From an uncultured Granulosicoccaceae bacterium (GTDB taxonomy: Bacteria > Pseudomonadota > Gammaproteobacteria > Granulosicoccales > Granulosicoccaceae): a stretch of DNA of 40,092 nucleotides. A program made the translations under genes and the position numbers. Under the pieces are notes generated by a model. The model saw only the letters and a list, made by a program, of their open reading frames with translations, had not been told where the DNA came from and ran no database searches. Position 1 is the stretch's first letter. The number at the start of each line of letters is the position of its first letter. Positions 26,628 through 35,033 of this stretch are shown here, in pieces. The stretch spans positions 1 through 40,092 of the forward strand of contig CAKZVB010000062.1 in the NCBI GenBank assembly GCA_937922015.1, in the 5' to 3' direction.

Positions 26628-27544
26628 GAAATTTCTGAGTTTTCAGAGTATCGTAATTCCATCAATTTCACCACGTCATTGGCAAACAGCGCGGAGGCAA
26701 CAGATAAGTTTCGCGAGCGCAATTGACCTATACAAAGTTCACCACTGGGTATGTCTCGCTGTTCAACCGGTATACTGAGCAAATCGGATTTCGAGCTGTC
26801 GGCCGGTAGTCCTATTGGAATCTGAAAAGACAAACACTGTTCGTGTAAAACGTAGTTTCGCAGGAAGTCGAAGCTCTCAGACTCAATGACAATATTTAAA
26901 TCGTTACCAGTGCGCATAGAAGCGGTTTCAAGTAAGTGTCTTACACCGTTTGTTCTGGTGGGCACAGCGACTCTGGACTCGACAATATCACTCCATCTAA
27001 GAACTTTTTTATTCGCCAGTGGATGATCGTATGACATCATTGCCTGCAATTGTTGTTGCACCCTGGCGAGGGCGGTAAATTCAGGATTTATCAGTGGTTC
27101 GAATACCACCGCAATGTCTGCTTCATAATTTGCAAGCGCGGCGGCTGCCTGTTCACGGTCACAAATGCCCACTGAGAATGTTACTGCCGGGTGTTCGGCT
27201 CGATAACTTGAAATAAGTTCAGGTAGAAAATAGGGGACCAGCGCTTGTCCGCAGACTATAGATACGTGACCACGGCGTACACCAGACAGATCAGCGATTT
27301 GCGACTTGAGTCTTTCCATATCTGCTATTTGATTGCGGGCATGGTGAATAAACAACTCACCTGCAGGACTCAACCGGACTCCCCGCGCAAGGCGCTCAAA
27401 TAGCTGAACTCCGAGCTCTCCTTCCATGCTCAGAATGCGCCGGTTTAATGCTGTTGATGTTATAGCAAGTTGTTCAGCTGCCTTTCGAATAGAACCGGTT
27501 CTGGCAACGGTATCAATATACTTGAGTGGCAGTATGTATCTCAT
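26624..27544 (-). CDS. LysR-family transcriptional regulator
   Basis: LTTR, 306 aa. The N-terminal winged helix-turn-helix (residues 1-60) includes TGSIRKAAEQLAITSTALNRRI. The LysR substrate domain (about 90-295) starts with RRGHVSIVCGQALVPYFLPEL. It is divergent from nrtA and the nitrate-assimilation operon, a common place for the controlling LTTR, so nitrogen control is likely, but no feature ties it to a particular effector. Its stop codon lies at the edge of repeat element C, so the last few residues may have changed when the element inserted. Confidence 0.88.
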   Translation of the reverse strand: MRYILPLKYIDTVARTGSIRKAAEQLAITSTALNRRILSMEGELGVQLFERLARGVRLSPAGELFIHHARNQIADMERLKSQIADLSGVRRGHVSIVCGQALVPYFLPELISSYRAEHPAVTFSVGICDREQAAAALANYEADIAVVFEPLINPEFTALARVQQQLQAMMSYDHPLANKKVLRWSDIVESRVAVPTRTNGVRHLLETASMRTGNDLNIVIESESFDFLRNYVLHEQCLSFQIPIGLPADSSKSDLLSIPVEQRDIPSGELCIGQLRSRNLSVASALFANDVVKLMELRYSENSEIS

Positions 27545-27891
27545 TCTTTATGTCTGTGGTTCTGTTTGCGGCTGTGTTGCGCGGTAACCCGGACTAGCGG
27601 GTACGGATGTAGTTCATAGGCTGTACCGATCCGGACAGTACACGATGTTGTAACAGCGAGGTAGCTACATGAACAGTTTTTATACTAATAGACTCCAATG
27701 TCCGGGCACAAGTCAAAAAGATGCTTTTGTGAATTTGGCTGTCTACACCCCGGATACCGAAAGTTCAATGTAAACAACAGGTATATGGCCAGTGCTGCAT
27801 AAAATGCATCTAAGCGATGAAAAATTAGCAGAATACTTTCAGATTGTCACCATCTAACCTACTACCACTTTAAAACTAATGGTCTTCGGTG
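27545..27891. promoter_or_regulatory. lysR-nrtA divergent control region
   Basis: 347 bp between divergent genes. An inverted repeat TGTAC-N11-GTACA (27622-27642) has the T-N11-A geometry of LysR-type operators and lies about 80 bp upstream of the lysR start. A second dyad, TAACCCG with CGGGTA (27585-27602), is close by. TGCAT-AAA-ATGCA at 27796-27808 lies about 90 bp upstream of nrtA. No convincing sigma-54 promoter was found. Confidence 0.55.
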
Positions 27892-29304
27892 ATGAAACGA
27901 TCCTGTAATAGCAAAGTGAAAACAGCCCTCCGGGGGCTCGTGGTGCCATCTGTTCGAGCGGCGTCGATGGCGATAATGATCACTGCCGGTATGATGAGCA
28001 GCAGTGCTTATGCAGCCGAAACGGAACTGCTCGACGTAGAACAGGACGAACTTAAGTTTGGCTTTATTAAGCTTACTGATATGGCGCCGCTGGCAGTCGC
28101 CTATGAAAAAGGTTTTTTTGAAGACGAGGGGCTGTTTGTCACCCTGGAGCCTCAGGCAAACTGGAAAGTCCTGCTTGACCGGGTGATAACCGGAGAGCTG
28201 GATGGTGCTCACATGCTTGCGGGTCAGCCGTTGGCCGCAACGATTGGCTTTGGCACCAAAGCGCATATTGTTACCCCTTTCTCAATGGACTTAAACGGCA
28301 ACGGAATTACGGTTTCCAACGAAGTCTGGGAGATGATGAAGGAGCATATTCCTCATGAGAACGGTAAGCCTGTTCATCCAATCAAAGCAGATGCATTAAA
28401 GCCGGTTATTGAAAAATTTAAAGATGAAGGCAAGAGATTTAATATGGGAATGGTGTTCCCGGTGTCGACTCATAACTATGAGCTTCGCTACTGGCTGGCA
28501 GCAGGGGGCGTTCACCCGGGTTTTTATTCGCCGACTGATGTTTCCGGTCAGATTGAAGCTGATGCCTTTTTATCAGTAACCCCTCCGCCGCAAATGCCCT
28601 CCACACTTGAAGCAGGCACCATACACGGTTACTGCGTAGGTGAACCGTGGAACCAGCAAGCCGTATTCAAGGGTATCGGTGTGCCGGTAATCACCGATTA
28701 TCAAATTTGGAAGAACAACCCTGAAAAGGTTTTCGGTTTAACCAAAGAGTTTACTGACGCTAATCCAAATACCACGCTGGCGCTGACTAAAGCTCTGATT
28801 CGCGCGGCTCAATGGCTTGATGAGAATGACAACGTCAATCGTCCGGAAGCGGTAGAGATACTGGCGCAGCCCGGTTATGTCGGTGCAGATTCCGAAGTGA
28901 TTGCAGCGTCAATGACCGGTACGTTTGAATTTGAAAAAGGTGATGTGCGTGAAATACCTGATTTTAACGTCTTCTACCGCTACTACGCTACTTATCCCTA
29001 CTACTCCGATGCTGTCTGGTATCTGACACAAATGCGTCGCTGGGGTCAGATTTCCGAAGACAAGGACGATCAATGGTATGCAGATACGGCAGCCGACGTA
29101 TACCGGCCGGATATCTATCTGCAAGCGGCCAGACTGCTAGCCACTGAAGGATTTATCAAAGAAGCTGATGTGCCATGGGACAGCGACGGGTATCGGGAGA
29201 TGACCAACGAATTCATTGACGGTATTCCCTACGACGGCAAAATGCCTAATGACTACCTCAAGTCTTTGACCATCGGCTACAAGGAAGGCTCGACAGGCAG
29301 TTAA
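27892..29304 (+). CDS. nrtA: Nitrate ABC transporter substrate-binding protein (NrtA)
   Basis: Periplasmic receptor of the NrtA/CmpA family, about 470 aa, the family size. The N-terminal signal is long (about 43 residues) and ends SSSAYAAE; it has no twin-arginine pair and no lipobox cysteine, so Sec export of a soluble protein is likely. Family segments are [51 protein letters not shown] (here [13 protein letters not shown]) and the late RWGQI region. The frame is open from GTG 27889, which adjoins ATG 27892. Nitrate rather than bicarbonate is inferred from the nirBD-nasA genes downstream. Confidence 0.92.
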   Translation: MKRSCNSKVKTALRGLVVPSVRAASMAIMITAGMMSSSAYAAETELLDVEQDELKFGFIKLTDMAPLAVAYEKGFFEDEGLFVTLEPQANWKVLLDRVITGELDGAHMLAGQPLAATIGFGTKAHIVTPFSMDLNGNGITVSNEVWEMMKEHIPHENGKPVHPIKADALKPVIEKFKDEGKRFNMGMVFPVSTHNYELRYWLAAGGVHPGFYSPTDVSGQIEADAFLSVTPPPQMPSTLEAGTIHGYCVGEPWNQQAVFKGIGVPVITDYQIWKNNPEKVFGLTKEFTDANPNTTLALTKALIRAAQWLDENDNVNRPEAVEILAQPGYVGADSEVIAASMTGTFEFEKGDVREIPDFNVFYRYYATYPYYSDAVWYLTQMRRWGQISEDKDDQWYADTAADVYRPDIYLQAARLLATEGFIKEADVPWDSDGYREMTNEFIDGIPYDGKMPNDYLKSLTIGYKEGSTGS

Positions 29305-29351
29305 CACTGTCTGTCAGATCCCGGGTACAAGTTCTAACTGGATGTTTGAAG

Positions 29352-30446
29352 ATGAACACAACTACAGTAAGCACCACGATTAGTGGTGCTGATGATGAAA
29401 ACAAGAAAATACGTCGCGAGAAAAATCTACGTCGCATTAATAAGGCTTCCGGCTGGTTGGATGCACTTGGGTTTTCCTGGCTTACTCCCCTCCTTAGACT
29501 CTCAGCTGGCGACAATCCTGCACAACAAAAACGTGAGTTAAAACAGGTATTGCTTATCCCGCTGTTGGGTATTGTGTTGTTTCTCTCAGCGTGGGCGTTT
29601 TTCGCCCCAAAGGTCAATACCTCGCTTGGTGCGATACCGGGGCCCGTGCAGGTTTGGCAGCAGGCTGGCAGTTTAATCACGGATCACTGGCAGGAACGCG
29701 CTAAGGCCGATGCCTTTTATGAGCGTCAGGATAAACGCAACGAGAAACTGGTTGCGCAAGGCAAAGAAGATAAGGTCAAACACAGAAGTTATACCGGTAA
29801 AGCGACTTATTTTGATCAGATAAAAACCTCCTTGTATACGGTGGGTCTGGGTTTTCTGGTGGCAACCATTATTGCCGTGCCACTGGGCATTGCGATGGGT
29901 CTTTCAAAAACCGTCAACGGCGCGTTTAATCCGCTGATCCAAATATTTAAACCGGTATCACCGCTCGCCTGGCTGCCTATTGTCACTATGATAGTGTCCG
30001 CGCTGTATGCGACCCCCTACGACTGGATGCCGAAATCATTGTTAGTGTCAGCGGTAACGGTGACATTGTGTTCTTTGTGGCCAACACTTATCAATACAGC
30101 GCTGGGTGTTGCCTCAGTGGATAATGATTTAATTAACGTGGGTAAAGTATTGCAATTACCCACGTGGCAGAAGATTACCAAGATTGTATTACCGTCTGCG
30201 TTACCGTTGATCTTCACAGGCTTGCGGTTGTCACTGGGCGTCGGTTGGATGGTTCTTATTGCCGCGGAGATGCTGGCGCAGAATCCGGGGCTCGGTAAAT
30301 TTGTATGGGATGAGTTTCAAAATGGCTCTTCTAATTCTCTGGCGAGAATCATGGTGGCCGTTCTTACCATTGGTTTGATCGGTTTCTTCCTTGACCGGAT
30401 TATGTACGCTTTACAACGTGCAGCTACTTTCTCGTCAAATCGTTAG
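29352..30446 (+). CDS. nrtB: Nitrate ABC transporter permease (NrtB)
   Basis: Inner-membrane permease, about 364 aa, longer than the cyanobacterial NrtB of roughly 280 aa. The extra length is an N-terminal extension and a charged segment at about residues 120-150 (AKADAFYERQDKRNEKLVAQ) between the first and second hydrophobic segments. The BPD_transp_1 core follows, with the ATPase-contact loop around LINVGKVLQLPTWQKITK. It lies 47 bp after nrtA and 11 bp before the ATPase gene, whose AGGAG ribosome site overlaps its stop. Start ATG 29352; TTG 29346 is less likely. Confidence 0.92.
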   Translation: MNTTTVSTTISGADDENKKIRREKNLRRINKASGWLDALGFSWLTPLLRLSAGDNPAQQKRELKQVLLIPLLGIVLFLSAWAFFAPKVNTSLGAIPGPVQVWQQAGSLITDHWQERAKADAFYERQDKRNEKLVAQGKEDKVKHRSYTGKATYFDQIKTSLYTVGLGFLVATIIAVPLGIAMGLSKTVNGAFNPLIQIFKPVSPLAWLPIVTMIVSALYATPYDWMPKSLLVSAVTVTLCSLWPTLINTALGVASVDNDLINVGKVLQLPTWQKITKIVLPSALPLIFTGLRLSLGVGWMVLIAAEMLAQNPGLGKFVWDEFQNGSSNSLARIMVAVLTIGLIGFFLDRIMYALQRAATFSSNR

Positions 30447-30457
30447 GAGAAATACGC

Positions 30458-32245
30458 ATGTCACATACAGAAATACCACTGTTAGAAATATCTGCAGTCT
30501 CTAAATCCTATTCAATACCAGGTGGAGAAATACTGCCGGTACTGGAGAATGTGAATCTAAAAATAGATCGCGGGGAGTTTATAGCCATCGTTGGTTTTTC
30601 CGGTTCGGGTAAAACCACCCTGATATCAATATTGGCGGGATTGACTGACGCAGATGTTGGCGGAGTTATCTACAAGGGCAAACAGATTGAGGGGCCGGGC
30701 GCAGAGCGCGGAGTGGTTTTTCAGTCATATTCATTAATGCCCTGGTTACCGGTGCGGGACAATGTAGCGCTGGCCGTGAATAAGGTTCATCGCAAATTAA
30801 AGCGTGCTGCTCGCAGGGACATAATCAGTAAGTACATTGATATGGTGGGCCTGTCACACGCCGAAGATCGATTGCCGTCGGAATTATCCGGTGGCATGCG
30901 TCAGCGTGTATCGGTTGCCAGAGCTTTAGCGATGCAACCGGAAGTGCTGCTGCTTGACGAGCCACTATCCGCGCTTGATGCACTCACACGCGCCAATTTG
31001 CAGGATGAATTTGCAGAAATTTCGCAGCGGGAAAAAAAAACCATAGTACTGGTGACAAACGATGTTGATGAAGCCATATTGCTGGCAGATCGAATCATAC
31101 CGCTAACCCCCGGACCTCGTGCCACACTTGGTCGGGAGTTTAAAGTAAATTTGCCACGACCTCGTGATAGAACGGCGATGAACAACGATCAGGAATTCAT
31201 TACGCTTCGTAATGACATCACCAGATATCTAACTTCACTTGGAAATACGGCAACTCAGCAGAGCGAGATGCCTGATCGGGTATTGCCCAATGTGGTGCCG
31301 CTGCACAAAAGTAAAACCAGATTACCTGAAGTGGTAGCATCCGGCGGCGATGCCGCGACTGCTGCGTTGCAGAAACGCTATCTGGATTTTAGTCAGGTCA
31401 CTAAGGTTTATCCGACGCCTGCGGGTCCGCTTGAGGTGGTTAAAGATTTTGATCTCAAAATGGAAAAAGGCGAATTTATTACCCTGATCGGGCACTCCGG
31501 TTGTGGAAAATCCACTGTGCTTTCAATGGCAGCCGGGCTCAACCCGATCAGCTCTGGAGGTATTGTACTTGATGGATCACACGTCGAACAGGCAAGCCCG
31601 GAGCGCGCTGTCGTGTTTCAGTCTCCTTGTTTAATGCCGTGGGTGTCAGGCTATGACAACGTCAAAATTGGTGTTGACCGGGTATACCCCAAAGCCTCAC
31701 GCGCCGAGAGAAAAGAAATAGCCGAATATTATCTAAGTCTGGTCGGGCTGGATGATTCTATGCACAGGCTTACCGCAGATTTGTCTAATGGCATGAAGCA
31801 GCGGGTGGGTATAGCGCGTGCATTTGCCCTGTCCCCGAAGCTACTGTTGCTGGATGAACCTTTTGGCATGCTGGATAGCCTGACCCGCTGGGAGCTTCAG
31901 GATGTGTTGATGGAAGTATGGACAAAGACGAAGGTCACCGCAGTGTGTGTTACCCACGACGTCGACGAAGCGATTTTGCTGGCAGACAAAGTCGTAATGA
32001 TGTCAAACGGACCACAGGCAAGAGTGGGTAATATTATGCAGGTTGATTTACCCAGACCTCGTTCGCGCACCAGTTTGTTGGCTCACCCGGACTACTATGC
32101 CTATCGTGAAGAATTGCTCGAGTTTCTGAACGCCTACGAAGGCGGTGCAAACCCGGATGCCGAACAGCTCAAAGCAATAGAGAATAAACGTCAGCAACGA
32201 ATTGCCCGTCAGTCAAAAATGTTTGCGCAGGAAATAGTGGCATGA
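30458..32245 (+). CDS. Fused double ATP-binding protein of the nitrate transporter
   Basis: One 595-aa chain with two complete ABC ATPases, apparently an NrtC-NrtD-like fusion, without the NrtA-like tail of cyanobacterial NrtC. Domain 1 (about 6-255): Walker A GFSGSGKTT (46-54), signature LSGGMRQR, Walker B LLLDEP, but VTNDVDEA with Asn201 where the switch histidine is expected. Domain 2 (about 308-560): Walker A GHSGCGKST (345-353), signature LSNGMKQR, Walker B LLLDEP, and a normal VTHDVDEA. The linker is about 50 residues. The two domains have complementary defects, so one ATP site should be degenerate and the other consensus. The stop overlaps nirB (ATGA). Confidence 0.92.
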   Translation: MSHTEIPLLEISAVSKSYSIPGGEILPVLENVNLKIDRGEFIAIVGFSGSGKTTLISILAGLTDADVGGVIYKGKQIEGPGAERGVVFQSYSLMPWLPVRDNVALAVNKVHRKLKRAARRDIISKYIDMVGLSHAEDRLPSELSGGMRQRVSVARALAMQPEVLLLDEPLSALDALTRANLQDEFAEISQREKKTIVLVTNDVDEAILLADRIIPLTPGPRATLGREFKVNLPRPRDRTAMNNDQEFITLRNDITRYLTSLGNTATQQSEMPDRVLPNVVPLHKSKTRLPEVVASGGDAATAALQKRYLDFSQVTKVYPTPAGPLEVVKDFDLKMEKGEFITLIGHSGCGKSTVLSMAAGLNPISSGGIVLDGSHVEQASPERAVVFQSPCLMPWVSGYDNVKIGVDRVYPKASRAERKEIAEYYLSLVGLDDSMHRLTADLSNGMKQRVGIARAFALSPKLLLLDEPFGMLDSLTRWELQDVLMEVWTKTKVTAVCVTHDVDEAILLADKVVMMSNGPQARVGNIMQVDLPRPRSRTSLLAHPDYYAYREELLEFLNAYEGGANPDAEQLKAIENKRQQRIARQSKMFAQEIVA

Positions 32246-34686
32246 GTAAAAAACTGGTTGTTATAGGCAATGGTATGGCGCCGGGGCGGATGCTTGAAAA
32301 ATTAGTTGAACACGATGAAAACGAATTTGAAGTGGTTGTTTTTAATGCAGAACCGCGGGTAAATTATAATCGTCTGATGTTGTCGCATGTGTTGTCGGGT
32401 GAAAAAAACTATGACGACATCATCACCCACGACGATGCCTGGTATGACAAAAACAAGGTTGTACTACACAAGGGGGTGCGTGTCACCGGTATCGATTCGA
32501 CAAAACACCAGGTTAAATGTGCCGATGGCAGGCTGGAATCTTATGACAAGTTGATTATCGCTACCGGGTCATCTCCGGTTATGTTGCCGCTACCTGGTAA
32601 CGATTTGTCCGGTGTGATGGTTTACCGGGATCTCGATGATGTCGATGCCATGATTAAAGCCGCCGATGGTGGGGGTCGAGCCGTGGTGATCGGTGGAGGT
32701 CTGCTGGGGCTTGAAGCTGCCGCGGGCTTGCATGAACAAGGCATGCAGGTAACAGTTATTCATCTGATGGATTCGTTAATGGAAAGACAGCTTGATTCGG
32801 CAGCGGCGTACCTGCTGAAAAAGGCGATAGAAGACCGCGGTATTACCGTACGTACCGGATCAAACACCAGAAAAATTATAGGAGGCACCTCTGTTACCGG
32901 CGTACTGCTGGACGATGGTACCGAACTACCTGCCGACATCGCTGTGATGGCAGTCGGGATACGTCCTGCTGTTCAGCTTGCCAGTGATGCAGGGCTTGAA
33001 GTCAATCGCGGTATTGTCGTCGACAACACCATGCGTACTGCCGATCCCGATATTTTTGCACTGGGAGAATGTGTAGAGCACGATGGTCAATGTTACGGGC
33101 TGGTCGCGCCTCTGTACGAAATGGCAAATGTACTTGCCGACAACCTTTGCGGTGGCGACAGCAAGTATCAAGGTTCGGTGACGGCAACAAAGCTTAAAGT
33201 CTCCGGTATTGATTTATATTCCGCTGGTGATATTGAAGGCGGTGCAGACACTCATGAAATCGTACTTCGCGATGCGACTGCCGGTGTTTATAAACGTCTG
33301 GTGCTCAGGAACAACCGCATTGTCGGAGCGGTGCTATACGGCGAGACCACCGACGGTGCGTGGTTTTTTGATTTGCTGAAAAAACAAACTGATATTTCGC
33401 AAATGAGAGATACGATTATCTTCGGGCAGGCCTATCAGGGTGGTGAAGCGCTGGACCCGTCGGCGGCCGTTGCAGCGTTGCCAGGTGATGCAGAAATCTG
33501 TGGCTGTAACGGCGTATGTAAATCTACCATCAGCAGTGCCATCACGACACTTAAACTAACCACACTCGAGGAAGTTCGTGCACACACCAAGGCGTCTTCG
33601 TCGTGCGGTACCTGCACCGGCTTAGTGGAACAACTGATGTCTGTGACGCTGGGTGGTGATTATCAGCCGCTGGCGGTATCTGCCATGTGCCCGTGTACTG
33701 ATCTGGGCCATGATGATGTGCGTCGTTTGATAGTCGCCAAAAAACTCAAAACCATTGAGGCGGTGATGCAGGAACTCGAATGGAAAACCTCTTGCGGGTG
33801 CGCAAAATGCAGACCCGCGTTGAACTATTATCTGGTGTGTGAATGGCCTGAGGAATACGAAGACGATTACCAGTCGCGTTTTATCAATGAGCGGGCGCAC
33901 GCTAATATCCAAAAAGACGGAACCTATTCCGTTGTCCCCAGAATGTGGGGTGGTATGACCACAGCGGCTGAGTTGCGTGCCATTGCTGATGCGGTAGATA
34001 AATATGAGATACCTGCGGTTAAAGTCACCGGTGGGCAGCGTATTGATATGTTAGGTATAGAAAAAGAAAAGTTACCACAGTTGTGGGCTGATCTGGGTAA
34101 GGCTGGATTTGTTTCCGGCCACGCATACGCCAAGGGTGTTAGAACTGTTAAAACCTGTGTCGGTAAAACGTGGTGTCGGTTTGGCACTCAGGATTCAACC
34201 GGTCTGGGCATTGCACTTGAAAAATATTTGTGGGGATCATGGACTCCGGCAAAATTAAAACTTGCAGTGTCTGGTTGTCCGCGTAACTGCGCTGAAGCTA
34301 CATGCAAGGATATTGGCATCATCTGTGTGGATTCGGGTTTTGAAATCCATTTCGCCGGTGCAGCCGGTCTTGATATAAAAGGCACGCAGGTGTTAGGTAA
34401 CGTGGCTACGGAGGCACAGGTGATGGAACATGTGGCCGCACTGACACAAATGTATCGAGAGCAGGGTCACTACCTGGAAAGGATATATAAGTGGGCAAAG
34501 CGTATTGGCGTTGATGAAATTAAAGCGAAGATTATGAATGATGAGACTTCTCGAAAGGCTTATCAACAACGCTTTGAATCCTCACAGAAAATAGCACAGA
34601 AAGATCCATGGGCTGATCGGGTCAACGGTGTGCATATGCACGAATTCAAACCAATGGTGCAAGTCGACTACGCGGGTGTTGCATGA
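32242..34686 (+). CDS. nirB: Assimilatory nitrite reductase large subunit (NirB)
   Basis: Cytoplasmic NAD(P)H-dependent nitrite reductase, 814 aa, reducing nitrite to ammonium. The N-terminal FAD/NADH oxidoreductase portion (1 to about 400) starts VVIGNGMAPGRMLE and has a second nucleotide loop in VVIGGGLLGLEAA. A BFD-like [2Fe-2S] domain follows (CGCNGVCKS, then SSCGTCTG), then a second Cys-rich segment (MCPCTD, then SCGCAKC). The C-terminal sulfite/nitrite reductase part has the siroheme-[4Fe-4S] motifs CX5C (Cys639, Cys645) and CPRNC (Cys679, Cys683). It is coupled to both neighbours by 4-bp overlaps. Confidence 0.96.
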   Translation: MSKKLVVIGNGMAPGRMLEKLVEHDENEFEVVVFNAEPRVNYNRLMLSHVLSGEKNYDDIITHDDAWYDKNKVVLHKGVRVTGIDSTKHQVKCADGRLESYDKLIIATGSSPVMLPLPGNDLSGVMVYRDLDDVDAMIKAADGGGRAVVIGGGLLGLEAAAGLHEQGMQVTVIHLMDSLMERQLDSAAAYLLKKAIEDRGITVRTGSNTRKIIGGTSVTGVLLDDGTELPADIAVMAVGIRPAVQLASDAGLEVNRGIVVDNTMRTADPDIFALGECVEHDGQCYGLVAPLYEMANVLADNLCGGDSKYQGSVTATKLKVSGIDLYSAGDIEGGADTHEIVLRDATAGVYKRLVLRNNRIVGAVLYGETTDGAWFFDLLKKQTDISQMRDTIIFGQAYQGGEALDPSAAVAALPGDAEICGCNGVCKSTISSAITTLKLTTLEEVRAHTKASSSCGTCTGLVEQLMSVTLGGDYQPLAVSAMCPCTDLGHDDVRRLIVAKKLKTIEAVMQELEWKTSCGCAKCRPALNYYLVCEWPEEYEDDYQSRFINERAHANIQKDGTYSVVPRMWGGMTTAAELRAIADAVDKYEIPAVKVTGGQRIDMLGIEKEKLPQLWADLGKAGFVSGHAYAKGVRTVKTCVGKTWCRFGTQDSTGLGIALEKYLWGSWTPAKLKLAVSGCPRNCAEATCKDIGIICVDSGFEIHFAGAAGLDIKGTQVLGNVATEAQVMEHVAALTQMYREQGHYLERIYKWAKRIGVDEIKAKIMNDETSRKAYQQRFESSQKIAQKDPWADRVNGVHMHEFKPMVQVDYAGVA

Positions 34687-35033
34687 AACAAGGCACGGTT
34701 GGTTTTGTCGATGACAAATGGACCCGCGTTGGCAGCGTTGATGAAATACCCCGGCGCGGCGCGCGAACGGTCAACACTCACGAGCAAAAAATAGCCCTGT
34801 TCCGAGCCGCAGATGATCGCATCTTTGCTCTGCGGGACGAGTGCCCTCACCAGAAAGGCCCCTTGAGTCAGGGTATCGTGCACGATGGCTGTGTAACCTG
34901 TCCGCTGCACAACTGGGTAATCTCACTTGAAACCGGCGAAGTCGTGGGTGTTGACGAAGGAACGGTTCCGGCGTTTCCTGTGCTGGTTGAAGGTGAGAGT
35001 GTTTTTCTGGATCTGAATCACCGTGACAAATAG
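34683..35033 (+). CDS. nirD: Nitrite reductase small subunit (NirD) with intact Rieske motif
   Basis: Small partner of NirB, 116 aa. It has a full Rieske pattern: CPH (Cys54, His56) and CPLH (Cys73, His76), so it should bind a [2Fe-2S] cluster. As I recall, E. coli NirD is Rieske-like in fold but lacks these ligands. The ATG overlaps the nirB stop, and its end overlaps the nasA start by 11 bp, so the three genes are tightly coupled. Confidence 0.94.
   Translation: MKQGTVGFVDDKWTRVGSVDEIPRRGARTVNTHEQKIALFRAADDRIFALRDECPHQKGPLSQGIVHDGCVTCPLHNWVISLETGEVVGVDEGTVPAFPVLVEGESVFLDLNHRDK

Noticed and set aside
27786..27800. Possible sigma-54 promoter (TGGCC then TGCAT) upstream of nrtA
   Set aside because: The GG and GC elements are 10 bp apart rather than the 12 required, and the surrounding bases do not fit.
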